A stretch of 64,000 nt of DNA. It comes from Oscillospiraceae bacterium (GTDB taxonomy: Bacteria > Bacillota > Clostridia > Oscillospirales > Oscillospiraceae). Shown piece by piece: positions 16,902 to 24,413 of this stretch. How positions within the stretch are numbered: position 1 is the stretch's first letter; each line of letters begins with the position of its first letter. Below the pieces are notes generated by a model. The model was not told the origin of the DNA, did no database searches, and saw only the letters and a list, made by a program, of their open reading frames with translations. A program made the translations under genes and the position numbers. Location of the stretch: NCBI GenBank assembly GCA_916988195.3, contig CAKASQ030000012.1, forward strand, positions 1 through 64,000. The letters run 5' to 3'.

Positions 16902-17213
16902 TTATCGTGCCATATCTCTGTGGTCGTAATACAGATTGCCCTTGGCAACTGCGGCATGGCTGATAATCTTGATATTGCCAGCTTTCTGGTTATCCAGAGC
17001 CTTCTGATAACCCACATCGCTCAAATACAGGCGATTTCTTTCGCCTTTCCAACCGACAGGCGATTCATCGGTCAGCACATCGAAAATAATCATGTGCTTG
17101 GTGGCGTCATCAAATCGTGCCAAGTCCATATAGGTATGTCCCTGGTACTCCTTGGCACCATCCTGAATCCGCTTTCGCTCCATCAGCTCTCCAATCGTCG
17201 AATTTCTTTGCAT
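16902..17213 (-). CDS. Conjugative-element protein of unknown function (DUF5720-like)
   Basis: The 103-residue protein starting MQRNSTIGELMERKRIQDGA contains YMDLARFDDATKHMIIFDVL and a C-terminal KIISHAAVAKGNLYYDHRD. Proteins with this pattern regularly lie just before pcfB in Tn1549-like elements; the family name DUF5720 is from memory. The ATG at 17213 has AAGGAGG upstream, so the earlier in-frame start is rejected. No catalytic motif is visible. It is likely part of the transfer-region operon. Confidence 0.72.
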   Translation of the reverse strand: MQRNSTIGELMERKRIQDGAKEYQGHTYMDLARFDDATKHMIIFDVLTDESPVGWKGERNRLYLSDVGYQKALDNQKAGNIKIISHAAVAKGNLYYDHRDMAR

Positions 17214-17223
17214 AAGAACCTCC

Positions 17224-17865
17224 TTACAGAACATCTCGGTCAGGGTTACTTTTGTGGGGAACCGAATCAGCTTTGACAGGTGCATCTTCTTTCTTCACCA
17301 TGTCATCCGGCAGGGGAAGCGCCATAATGCTGCGCCCCATGCGTACAAAAGTCTCAGGCTGATGAAAGTGTTCCTCAAACTGCTTCATCAGTTCCGGGGA
17401 CAGAGAACAAAAATCATCCTCGCCCAATCCCACAACCAGAAAATCACCGGCGATAATGTCATAAATATCGCCGTCATCATCACGCAGCGCACGGTTCAGT
17501 TCTTTGCCTACGAGTTTACCTTCGTCGTGCATCACCAGTGCAACCGGCTCATTGAACGGATAAGTTGCCTCAATATCGCCACCTACGGCTTTCTGCAAAT
17601 CCTCCAGCTCACAGCCGATCTGCACAGCCTGCGGATACATGAACGGCTTTACCAGCAACACATTCATGGTATCTGCCTGTTCTTTCTGAACCTCCCGTTC
17701 CTCGGTCGTGCCGAACGCAACACCGGTAAAGTTTTCGGAGTCCAGAATGTACTCCGAATTGTAATAAGCGGCTCTAACCTGTTCCTCTGCCGCATCGTGA
17801 GATTCTGCTTGCACCGTAACCGTTTTCTCCAAGGTTTCGGTGATCTTCACATCGTATTCTTTCAA
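17224..17865 (-). CDS. DpnD/PcfM-like plus DUF3846-like protein
   Basis: The 213-residue protein has an N-terminal DpnD/PcfM-type segment (EYDVKITETLEKTVTVQAES then RAAYYNSEYILDSENFTGVAF) and, from about residue 66, a second domain (MNVLLVKPFMYPQAVQIGCE; LNRALRDDDGDIYDIIAGDF) of the DUF3846 type. Such fusions are common in the accessory region of Clostridia conjugative elements. It lies 10 bases before the DUF5720-like gene on the same strand. Function is unknown. Confidence 0.75.
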   Translation of the reverse strand: MKEYDVKITETLEKTVTVQAESHDAAEEQVRAAYYNSEYILDSENFTGVAFGTTEEREVQKEQADTMNVLLVKPFMYPQAVQIGCELEDLQKAVGGDIEATYPFNEPVALVMHDEGKLVGKELNRALRDDDGDIYDIIAGDFLVVGLGEDDFCSLSPELMKQFEEHFHQPETFVRMGRSIMALPLPDDMVKKEDAPVKADSVPHKSNPDRDVL

Positions 17866-17895
17866 GTTTCGATACCTCCGTTTCTTTGGAAATAA

Positions 17896-17940
17896 GAAAA
17901 GCGACCATCCATGAACCTGTTACAGTTCATAAATAGTCGC
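17896..17940 (-). terminator. Terminator overlapping the end of the 175-residue protein gene
   Basis: On the minus strand GCGAC...ATGAAC pairs with GTTCAT...GTCGC and is followed by TTTTCTTATTT. The stem includes the last codons of the gene ending at 17920. It would reduce read-through into the DpnD/DUF3846 gene. Confidence 0.65.
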
Positions 17941-18447
17941 ATCCACATCGGCTAAAAGCTCGAACAAGCAAATATCGTCCAGTTCGCAAATCAGGGAACC
18001 CATGTCGAAGAAAATATCGTCCTCGCATTCCACCGTAGTAACCACGCTGCGGTGTTCGTTAAGACAAATGGCTTCTTCCTTGTCCATCGTGATCGTAGAC
18101 ATACAGGACACCACATAGAATGTCATATCTTCTGCTAACCACAGCTCCTTGCTCTGAATCGTGCGAACTTTTTCATCGCCGCTCATATCTTCTACATAGG
18201 ACAGAAGCCGCACGGCTCTGCTGTTCAGAAGTACCTTTCCCTGATAGTCGATACCCTCACCAGCAGAGGACAATACTCGATACTCGCTAATCATCTCGGC
18301 ATTTTTCTGAAACGACTTTGCCAGAAGCGCAGGAGAAATATCATCGAACTCCTCACTGTAGTTTACGAGCATATCTACCATATAATCAGGATCGCAAAGG
18401 TCGTAGAGTTCTTCCAAAGCGCCCTGAATGTTTTTGGGTGTAAACAT
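17920..18447 (-). CDS. Acidic conjugative-element protein of unknown function
   Basis: The 175-residue acidic protein (MFTPKNIQGALEELYDLCDP...) has no transmembrane segment and no motif I recognise. A middle strand-rich stretch (LWLAEDMTFYVVSCMSTIT) and a very acidic C-terminus (ECEDDIFFDMGSLICELDDI) are visible. It lies eight bases downstream of parB on the same strand, so it is probably co-transcribed with the partition genes. Proteins of this kind occur in the same place in related elements, but no role is established. Confidence 0.7.
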   Translation of the reverse strand: MFTPKNIQGALEELYDLCDPDYMVDMLVNYSEEFDDISPALLAKSFQKNAEMISEYRVLSSAGEGIDYQGKVLLNSRAVRLLSYVEDMSGDEKVRTIQSKELWLAEDMTFYVVSCMSTITMDKEEAICLNEHRSVVTTVECEDDIFFDMGSLICELDDICLFELLADVDATIYEL

Positions 18448-18455
18448 TTTTTACC

Positions 18456-19382
18456 TTACCTTTCCATTGATTTTTCTCTTTTTTTCTGCCATTGCTCCAA
18501 AAGCTGAATGATTTTATCCTCCATCTGCTTGTTGGTATAGGACTTCGGGAAGTATTTTCGCAACGAATCCGTTTTGAAGGTTACTCTGTCCAGCTCTCCC
18601 TTCTTGATTTCATTCATAATCTCGCACATCGCATCCAGCGTACACTCGCCCTCCTGTGCGAGCTTTTTAATTCGCTGTGCTTGCGAAAGGGAAGGAGCTG
18701 CTTGAGCATAATCCATTGCAGAAAGAAAATCCTTCTGTTCTTCACTTGCCAGATAGGAAAGCTCCACCGCAGGATTGAATTTGATCTGACCCGTATCTAC
18801 CATATCCAGCAGTTCCGGAATCAGTTCGGTCAGACGGATATAACGGTGTACCTGATTTCTGCTTTCTCCTGCCTCCTGACCGACTATATCCATTGCCTGC
18901 AACTTCATCCCAACTTGGGATGAAGTTAAATCGGTGCGTTGACCTTGATGTTTAATCGCATCCAGCTTCATCTTATAAGCAAATGCTCTTTCACTCGGCA
19001 GGATACTCTCCCTCTGCAAATTCGCATCAACCATCAAAATAATGGCTGCATCATCGTCCAGGTCACGAACAATCGCAGGCATGGTTTCCTTACCCGCAAG
19101 CTCCGATGCCCGGTGCCGCCTGTGACCAGAAACGATTTCATAACCACCGTCGGGGTCAGGACGGACAATCGCAGGAGTGAGAACTCCGAAATCTCGGACG
19201 CTCTCTGCCGTTTTCATCATTTCTTCATCATCAACCACACGGAAGGGGTGTCCCTCAAAGGGGTGTAGCTCAGAAAGCGGAATTTCCTGCACACGCTCCT
19301 GCTGGGCTTCAGCTCTGGATTGATCGGTGGAGAAAATATCATCGTACCCCTTCAAGCTGATGTTTGCGCCTTTTTTCTGCAT
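18456..19382 (-). CDS. parB: ParB/Spo0J-type partition protein
   Basis: The protein has the N-terminal ParB nuclease-like fold: LSELHPFEGHPFRV, the GGYEIVSGHRRHRASELAG box (the ParB CTPase GxxRxxA-type motif) and IILMVDANLQRE, followed by a helix-turn-helix region (ESRNQVHRYIRLTELIPELL). The 308-residue length is normal for element-borne ParB. It overlaps parA by 44 bases. Together they should stabilise the excised circular form of the element. Confidence 0.93.
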   Translation of the reverse strand: MQKKGANISLKGYDDIFSTDQSRAEAQQERVQEIPLSELHPFEGHPFRVVDDEEMMKTAESVRDFGVLTPAIVRPDPDGGYEIVSGHRRHRASELAGKETMPAIVRDLDDDAAIILMVDANLQRESILPSERAFAYKMKLDAIKHQGQRTDLTSSQVGMKLQAMDIVGQEAGESRNQVHRYIRLTELIPELLDMVDTGQIKFNPAVELSYLASEEQKDFLSAMDYAQAAPSLSQAQRIKKLAQEGECTLDAMCEIMNEIKKGELDRVTFKTDSLRKYFPKSYTNKQMEDKIIQLLEQWQKKREKSMER

Positions 19383-20166
19383 TGTTTAACACCTCCTTCG
19401 TCAGAATTTTATAGGCTTCGGCAACTTTGCCTTTGGGATCATGCTTGAAGATACTGGTTCCCTCTGCGCTGATTTCCTCTGCACGGACAGAGCGGGGAAT
19501 GTCGGTCTTGTAAACCTTCAGCTTTCCGCCGTAGCTCTCCCGAATCAGATTGCTGATGTCTTTGGAGTAGTTGGTGCGGCTGTCCACCATCGTCAGAAGA
19601 ATCCCTTCAATCCTCAGTTTCGGGTTGATTTGCCTCTTGACCTTGTTGATGGTTCCAAGCAGCTGTTCCAGACCCTTTGCAGGAAGGTATGCTGCCTGAA
19701 CCGGTATCAGCACATTGTCGGCAGCTGCCAACGCATTGACGGTCAGCATACCCAAAGACGGCATACAGTCAAGAAGAATGTAATCATAATTCTGTTTGAC
19801 TGTATCCAGGTATTGCCGGAGAATGGTTTCCCGGCTCATGGCATTGACCAGTGCTACCTCCATACCTGAGAGTTCGATGTTGGACGGCACCAAATCAACG
19901 CCCTCCGGATGATGAAGAATCCCTTCATCGGGAGTAATAGGGTTTTCCATCATAATCTTTCCCATCAGATCGGAAAGTGTCGGAGACAGATCATCCGGGC
20001 AGGGATTGCCCAAACTGACCGTCAGGGAAGCCTGGGGATCGGTGTCTACCAGAAGCACCTTTTTTCCTTCAAGAGCCAAGCCAACGCCCAGATTCTCGGT
20101 GGTGGTGGTCTTTCCAGTGCCTCCTTTCTGATTGACCACCGCAATGATGGTTGCTTTTTTCGACAT
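19339..20166 (-). CDS. parA: ParA-family partition ATPase
   Basis: The 275-residue protein has the deviant Walker A motif VNQKGGTGKTTTTENLG, the A' motif VLLVDTDPQAS, Walker B YILLDCMPSLGMLTVNAL, and the AAYLPAKGLEQLL and TDIPRSVRAEE segments of Soj/ParA proteins. It lies six bases after the replication-initiator gene and overlaps parB by 44 bases. Its role is ATP-driven segregation or maintenance of the element. Confidence 0.95.
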   Translation of the reverse strand: MSKKATIIAVVNQKGGTGKTTTTENLGVGLALEGKKVLLVDTDPQASLTVSLGNPCPDDLSPTLSDLMGKIMMENPITPDEGILHHPEGVDLVPSNIELSGMEVALVNAMSRETILRQYLDTVKQNYDYILLDCMPSLGMLTVNALAAADNVLIPVQAAYLPAKGLEQLLGTINKVKRQINPKLRIEGILLTMVDSRTNYSKDISNLIRESYGGKLKVYKTDIPRSVRAEEISAEGTSIFKHDPKGKVAEAYKILTKEVLNNAEKRRKHQLEGVR

Positions 20167-20172
20167 TTATCG

Positions 20173-21102
20173 TCACTCTCCTTCCTCTCGCTTCATTTTC
20201 AATTTCTTAAATCCTCCTTCCAAATATCCGTGTGACATATCGTGCCGAACAAGAGCATCGTAGTAGGTGTCTATTGTCGTCGGCGCATTGTATATCGTAG
20301 TCAGCATATACTGACGGATATTTCTAATCTTTGTGGTGTTCTCCTTGAAGCAGTCCATAACATATCGAATGTGTTCGGCATTCAGTTTCATAAACCGACT
20401 GCGGACAATTTCTGCCGGACGCTCCTCTGCACCAATGCGAATCAACGGTCGCTTCGTGCAAACTGTTTCAACGATCAACTCCAGAATGTTATCCAGCATT
20501 TCGGAATCGTAAGGGTAATCCTTCTTCAACAAATCCATACTGAGCTGATCCGAGAAATAATCAAAGTATTCTTGATACCGGTCATTCTCGTCCATCATTC
20601 CACCATTTCCGGAAGGAAAGATAGAATCAGTATCACTAAATTCAGTATTTTTAATATCAGTATTATTACATTGTGATTTCGGAAGTTCTTGAGTTGTGAT
20701 TTCCATTGTTCCAGAATTGTGATTTTCACAATTCAAGAGTTGTGAATCCACAGCAGAGATAAAGTTCTTCACATAGATCAGGTTGGGCTTTCCCAAACCC
20801 TGGCGCTTACGTTCAATCAATCCTGCTTTCTTCTCAAGTTCACTGAGCAGCTTGATAGCCTTTTGTTCAGCACAGTTCAGAGCCATCTTCGCTTCGTCGA
20901 TTGTAAAAATGATATACACTCTACCGTTTTTATCTATCCAACCATTCTTGGCAGACAGGCTCATGCGGTCAAGCAAAATGCCATACAGCATCTTGGCATC
21001 GGCAGAAATATTCCAGAACCTCTCGTTCGTGAACAACACCTTCGGAACTCGATAGAATGTGAATAGATCGGATTGCTGACCGTAAAAATAATCAAAACTC
21101 AC
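20173..21102 (-). CDS. Replication initiator A N-terminal domain protein
   Basis: The first 115 residues (FYRVPKVLFTNERFWNISAD, KMLYGILLDRMSLSAKNGW, a winged-helix segment with KAIKLLSELEKKAGLIERKR) match the RepA N-terminal family; the C-terminal half (residues 190-300) is a second helical domain often labelled DUF6017. The start is the GTG at 21102, overlapping the previous stop (GTGA) with GAAGGTGG upstream. It probably starts replication of the excised element, in an operon with parA and parB. Confidence 0.88.
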   Translation of the reverse strand: MSFDYFYGQQSDLFTFYRVPKVLFTNERFWNISADAKMLYGILLDRMSLSAKNGWIDKNGRVYIIFTIDEAKMALNCAEQKAIKLLSELEKKAGLIERKRQGLGKPNLIYVKNFISAVDSQLLNCENHNSGTMEITTQELPKSQCNNTDIKNTEFSDTDSIFPSGNGGMMDENDRYQEYFDYFSDQLSMDLLKKDYPYDSEMLDNILELIVETVCTKRPLIRIGAEERPAEIVRSRFMKLNAEHIRYVMDCFKENTTKIRNIRQYMLTTIYNAPTTIDTYYDALVRHDMSHGYLEGGFKKLKMKREEGE

Positions 21103-21233
21103 ACGGCTTCACCACCTTCTTTCTGCGGAAAACTTTCTGTTGTCAGCGGAATGCTGCGGAAAGTCGTATCCGTCTTTTCGTAAGGACATCGGGCAAAATA
21201 GTAGAAGCGGTATTCCTGTTCATACACATCCAT
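21099..21233 (-). CDS. 44-residue protein coupled to the replication initiator
   Basis: The short frame MDVYEQEYRFYYFARCPYEK... starts one base after the stop of the upstream cysteine-rich gene (TGATATG) and overlaps the initiator start by four bases. The tight coupling on both sides supports it as a real gene; a longer in-frame form starting at 21317 would overlap the upstream gene and has no ribosome-binding site. No domain is recognised. Confidence 0.55.
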   Translation of the reverse strand: MDVYEQEYRFYYFARCPYEKTDTTFRSIPLTTESFPQKEGGEAV

Positions 21234-21234
21234 A

Positions 21235-21459
21235 TCAACGAAGCCCCACTTCACGCATAACCTTCTTCGTACACCAACCAATGCACGGGTGATCTCGCCC
21301 ATAGGGACAGCCATCACATTCCGACTTGGGTTTCGGCGGCAAAGAGATTAAGTAGTAGCAATTATTTCTACCCAGACGGCAGCCCTTTCTGCCATTCGTC
21401 CAGAAGTAGCAGTAATGACAGTCGCTCGGCTTGTCTGCGGTATAAACAGGCTTGCTCAA
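21235..21459 (-). CDS. Small cysteine-rich protein, first gene of rep-par operon
   Basis: The 74-residue protein has an HYC...GRKGCRLGRNNCYYL...CDGCPYG...CIGWC cysteine pattern that could bind zinc or an iron-sulfur cluster. I chose the TTG at 21459 because GGAGGTG lies six bases before it; in-frame ATGs at 21492 and 21504 have no ribosome-binding site and lie at a terminator. It precedes the replication initiator. Its function is unknown. Confidence 0.6.
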   Translation of the reverse strand: MSKPVYTADKPSDCHYCYFWTNGRKGCRLGRNNCYYLISLPPKPKSECDGCPYGRDHPCIGWCTKKVMREVGLR

Positions 21460-21503
21460 ATAAAACACCTCCAATCTCTTGTATTTGCCCATGGGTTTGG
21501 GCA

Positions 21504-21552
21504 TAAAAAAAGAGCGCCTATCCATCCCCAATGCGGGGCAAATAGACGCTCT
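21504..21552 (-). terminator. Attenuator-like terminator inside a leader reading frame
   Basis: On the minus strand AGAGCG...GCCCCGC pairs with GGGG...CGCTCT and is followed directly by TTTTTTT. It lies just upstream of the cysteine-rich gene. A continuous reading frame starting near 21675 (MKMPFLLISPKIVPKIQLI...) passes through the hairpin, the arrangement of translation-linked attenuators upstream of antibiotic-resistance and element genes. Confidence 0.75.
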
Positions 21553-21823
21553 ATGTACATAACGATATTTAATTTTATCTGCTATAACTGCATGGTATTC
21601 AAAACATCCGCCTTTTTTGATTAGCTGGATTTTTGGCACGATTTTGGGGCTGATTAGCAGGAAGGGCATTTTCATTAGCAAGAACAGCCCGTTTTCTGCT
21701 AAAAATTAGCTGGCGATTTTGTCTTATAACAACCGTTCGATTCTGGAGGGGTTGTCAAAAATCAAATTTTGGAGTAGAATTTTATCTCATACAGTGAAAG
21801 AGCTTTTTCGTAGCTTTTTATAT
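21553..21823. other. A+T-rich leader region at the island edge
   Basis: It holds the probable leader-peptide start (ATG at 21675) and several CTAAT-containing short repeats around 21600-21710. I see no further gene here; the rightmost 100 bases look like plain non-coding sequence before the tRNA terminator. Confidence 0.4.
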
Positions 21824-21862
21824 AAGAAAAGCCGAAAACCCTTGAAAACAAAGGCTTTCGGC
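21824..21862 (-). terminator. Terminator of tRNA-Arg
   Basis: On the minus strand GCCGAAAG...CAAGG folds with its complement around TTTTC (21831-21862) and is followed by TTTTCTT. It begins about ten bases after the CCA end of the tRNA. Confidence 0.8.
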
Positions 21863-21871
21863 GTTGTTCAC

Positions 21872-21948
21872 TGGCGTCCATAAGAGGATTTGAACCTCCG
21901 ACCCCACGCTTAGGAGGCGTGTGCTCTATCCAGCTGAGCTATATGGAC
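21872..21948 (-). tRNA. tRNA-Arg(CCU), intact, CCA encoded
   Basis: The minus strand folds into a normal cloverleaf: acceptor GTCCATA with TATGGAC, D-arm AGCTCAGCTGGATAGAGC, anticodon stem CACGC/GCGTG with loop CTCCTAA (anticodon CCU), T-arm GGAGG/CCTCT-like around TTCAAAT, discriminator G and an encoded CCA. It has its own promoter (21963-21991) and terminator. It reads AGG codons. It lies at the edge of the mobile island. Confidence 0.95.
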
Positions 21949-21962
21949 GTGTCTGATATATG

Positions 21963-21991
21963 ATTATAGCCCGATCAAAGTCGAACTGCAA
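21963..21991 (-). promoter_or_regulatory. Promoter of tRNA-Arg
   Basis: TTGCAG and TATAAT with a 17-base spacer on the minus strand, 14 bases before the tRNA 5' end. Confidence 0.85.
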
Positions 21992-22033
21992 TCCCTTATT
22001 TAGTTTTTTTTGAGGTGGCCGTTGTAACGCAAC

Positions 22034-22073
22034 CTTAGGAGGCGTGTGCTCTATCCAGCTGAGCTACTGGGAC
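22034..22073 (-). pseudogene. 5' half of a second tRNA-Arg(CCU), broken at the anticodon loop
   Basis: The minus strand reads a tRNA 5' half (acceptor strand GTCCCAG, D-arm, anticodon stem CACGC and loop CTCCTAA) identical over 33 bases to the intact tRNA-Arg, then diverges into unrelated sequence, so the T-arm and the 3' acceptor strand are missing. A strong promoter (22137-22165) still drives it. This looks like an original chromosomal tRNA gene split by integration at the anticodon loop. Confidence 0.75.
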
Positions 22074-22136
22074 ATATGCATACTACGCACGATTCAGCTT
22101 CGATCGATCCGCTATCCGTCCATAGATTGCCTGCAT

Positions 22137-22165
22137 ATTGTACAATGCTTTGCCGTACTTGTCAA
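22137..22165 (-). promoter_or_regulatory. Strong promoter upstream of the broken tRNA-Arg
   Basis: TTGACA and TACAAT with a 17-base spacer on the minus strand. The next transcribed unit is the tRNA-Arg half at 22034-22073, about 64 bases downstream of the -10 box. Confidence 0.85.
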
Positions 22166-22170
22166 GTTTG

Positions 22171-22204
22171 CGCGCCGGCCTGAACGTCAGGCCGGCGCGT
22201 TTTG
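22171..22204. terminator. Hairpin after the transglutaminase gene
   Basis: CGCGCCGGCCTGA (22171-22183) pairs perfectly with TCAGGCCGGCGCG (22187-22199). It lies directly after the stop of the gene at 22206. The T-run (TTTTGCTT) is on the plus-strand side, so for the minus-strand gene it is a strong hairpin without a clear U-tail. Confidence 0.65.
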
Positions 22205-22205
22205 C

Positions 22206-24413
22206 TTATCTGCATTTTACCGGATGCAGCGCAAGGCCGAGGCGGAGGAACACACGCCTGAGCCGTCCGCTTTTCTCCAAAAGCTCATTTGTTTTCGCGT
22301 CCGAGAATGCGGCGAGCACCCCAATCTCGTCTGATTCCAGCTTATGCTGACTGAAACGCGCCTTGAGGGCAAGCTCACGGAGCGCCAGCGGCGGCTCGGA
22401 ACGATCAAGTTTACATAAAAATTCGATATGCCGCCAGTACGCAACTGCACGTTTATTGTTAGAACCCGTCCCCATCGCGGCCCTTCGCAGGCTCAGAAGC
22501 AGCAGCTGCCACGCGCACAGGGCCAGCAGCACAAACAAAACTGCCCAGATTGCGCCCAGAACCGTCTTCTCTGCCGGATTCTCCTGCGCCGTGTCCGGCT
22601 GCGCGGGCTCACTCTTGTCAGTGGTCTGCTCCGGGACATCCGGCTCGGGCTCATTGGGAGCGGCGGGCTGTGTATCGGGATTCTCCGGCACCTGCGTCTG
22701 CTCGGGTGTTTCATCCGGCTCAGAAGACGCGGTATCCTCCTGCGCGGCGGGCGTCGGGTCGAGCACCTGCCAGCCGTAGCCGTCCAGATAATACTCCACC
22801 CACGCGTGCGCGTCATCCTCCGTCACGTCCGCCCACTGACCGGCCGCCGTCTTGAAATAATACCCCGTCACATAGCGCGCCGGAATATCGGCTGCACGAA
22901 GAAGGAGCACCGTCGCTGTCGCAAAATGGACACAGTAGCCGGTATCACTCTCGCGCAGGAACCAGAGCGCAAAATCCTCCCCCTCCGGCACACGCGGGGT
23001 GTCCAGAGAATACGCCGCGGAATTTGAGACGTATTGCGCAATCCCCTGCGCAAGCTTTTGCGTCAAAAGCGCGTCTGTGTTCGTCTGAAGCGAAGTTCGT
23101 GCTCCCGAAACATACGGCTCAAGCTCCGCGCGGATCTCGTCCGGCAGCTGCGTGTAGGTCTCGTGAACGAAAGCCTCATACTGCGCGTTCCGGTCCGCAG
23201 TCTCTTCAACAAACGCGTAAGGAACGGAATACTCGGTCAGCTGGCTCGGATTTTTGATGTACGCGTCAAAGACTGCTTCTCCGCCTGTTGGCAGCTCCAG
23301 CGGCCGGTACGGAACATAGAAAATGGAGGACTTCATATCCGTCCGGATTTGCAGCTCGTTCGCCGTGTCCAATCCGAGCGTCTGCATGTCGGGCGAAAGC
23401 AACACGCCGGCGCACACCCCGGAATTTTCATAGTCTTCGTCCGTCAGCGCCGTCCAGCGGCTGTCCTCATAGACGGCCATAGAGTCTGCGCGTAGGTGAC
23501 AAGCTGCGGAAAAATCGGAATAGACCTGCATCACGTGCCGCCCGGTCTTTCTTTGCGGGCCAACTCGTTTGAGATTTACACTTGTCACGCTCGAGTCCCA
23601 CGGCCACCTGCCAAGTGTGCTTGGTGTAAACGGCGAGACGAACTCGACCTGCCCTGTTGCGGCGTTTTTACGAAAGACGGTAAGCTTTTCTGCCGTCTCG
23701 CTGACCAGCGGAGACAGGCTCTTCGACCAGTCGGAGCGGACATAGCTGTCTCGCGGGAACACGAGCGCCAGTCCGGCAATCAAAACCGCCACGGGAACGA
23801 GCAGATACAGCGCCAACCGGTGGCCGGACTGCGTGGTATCAAAGCGCAGCTTCTGCGTCAGAACGAGAAGCGTCAGCGTGCCGGTGAGCGTAAGCATCGG
23901 AAGCGTCCCGGGCTCGGTTTGCAGGATGACAAGGCAGATGATCAGGCACGGCGCGCTTGCAAGCACCACGCCAAACACGCTGCATCGTGACAGCACCGTC
24001 CAGGCCGTGATGAGTGCCAGTATCGCCGCCAGAACGCCAAGCGCCGTCGTCGCGTCCGCCCCGGTTTCCGCCGCCTCAGCCAATACCTGCGGCATGGAAA
24101 AGTGGAACGCCGCCACATAATTCTCGAAAATCCCGCCCAGAAGTCCCAATGCGCTTTCCAAAAACGCGTCATGGCAGAACCACGCAAACGCAAGCGCAGC
24201 CAGAAGAACAGCGCCGAAGCTGTAGACCGGCCGGAACACACGGAACAAAACAGCAAAAGCAATGGATGCCGCGATACACACAAGCAGAAGCGCCCAGCTG
24301 TCCGCCTGGAGACCAAATGCCGTAACCGGGCAGAAGATCGCGCCGAAGCTGATGCCAAACGCAAAGATGGCAGCGGAAACGGCCGCGCAGAAGCTTTCTT
24401 TTTCAGCAATCAT
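22206..24413 (-). CDS. Membrane-bound transglutaminase-like protein (TgpA type)
   Basis: The 735-residue protein has about six N-terminal transmembrane helices (residues 10-220), an extracytoplasmic domain with a transglutaminase-like core (GYCVHFATATVLLLRAADIP, DDAHAWVEYYLDGYGWQVLD: Cys, His and Asp triad), a Pro/Glu/Asp/Thr-rich linker, another helix (about 620-645) and a C-terminal DUF4129-like segment. This is the DUF3488-transglutaminase-DUF4129 layout. It overlaps the DUF58 gene (ATGA) and forms the third gene of a MoxR/DUF58/transglutaminase operon, thought to help protein-complex assembly at the envelope. Confidence 0.92.
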   Translation of the reverse strand: MIAEKESFCAAVSAAIFAFGISFGAIFCPVTAFGLQADSWALLLVCIAASIAFAVLFRVFRPVYSFGAVLLAALAFAWFCHDAFLESALGLLGGIFENYVAAFHFSMPQVLAEAAETGADATTALGVLAAILALITAWTVLSRCSVFGVVLASAPCLIICLVILQTEPGTLPMLTLTGTLTLLVLTQKLRFDTTQSGHRLALYLLVPVAVLIAGLALVFPRDSYVRSDWSKSLSPLVSETAEKLTVFRKNAATGQVEFVSPFTPSTLGRWPWDSSVTSVNLKRVGPQRKTGRHVMQVYSDFSAACHLRADSMAVYEDSRWTALTDEDYENSGVCAGVLLSPDMQTLGLDTANELQIRTDMKSSIFYVPYRPLELPTGGEAVFDAYIKNPSQLTEYSVPYAFVEETADRNAQYEAFVHETYTQLPDEIRAELEPYVSGARTSLQTNTDALLTQKLAQGIAQYVSNSAAYSLDTPRVPEGEDFALWFLRESDTGYCVHFATATVLLLRAADIPARYVTGYYFKTAAGQWADVTEDDAHAWVEYYLDGYGWQVLDPTPAAQEDTASSEPDETPEQTQVPENPDTQPAAPNEPEPDVPEQTTDKSEPAQPDTAQENPAEKTVLGAIWAVLFVLLALCAWQLLLLSLRRAAMGTGSNNKRAVAYWRHIEFLCKLDRSEPPLALRELALKARFSQHKLESDEIGVLAAFSDAKTNELLEKSGRLRRVFLRLGLALHPVKCR

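Larger units (their letters stand above)
1..22033. mobile_element. Mosaic integrative/conjugative island, left end outside window
   Basis: This stretch is visibly less G+C-rich than the sequence to its right and carries almost only mobile-element and cargo genes: serine recombinases, a relaxase, TnpV/TnpW, PcfB, ParA, ParB and a replication initiator. Its right limit is placed at a 33-bp direct repeat (21909-21941 and 22034-22066) that lies inside tRNA-Arg sequences, a common attachment target. No integrase for this end and no type IV secretion genes are visible, so the element either extends to the left or is degraded. The boundary is an inference from composition and gene content. Confidence 0.6.
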
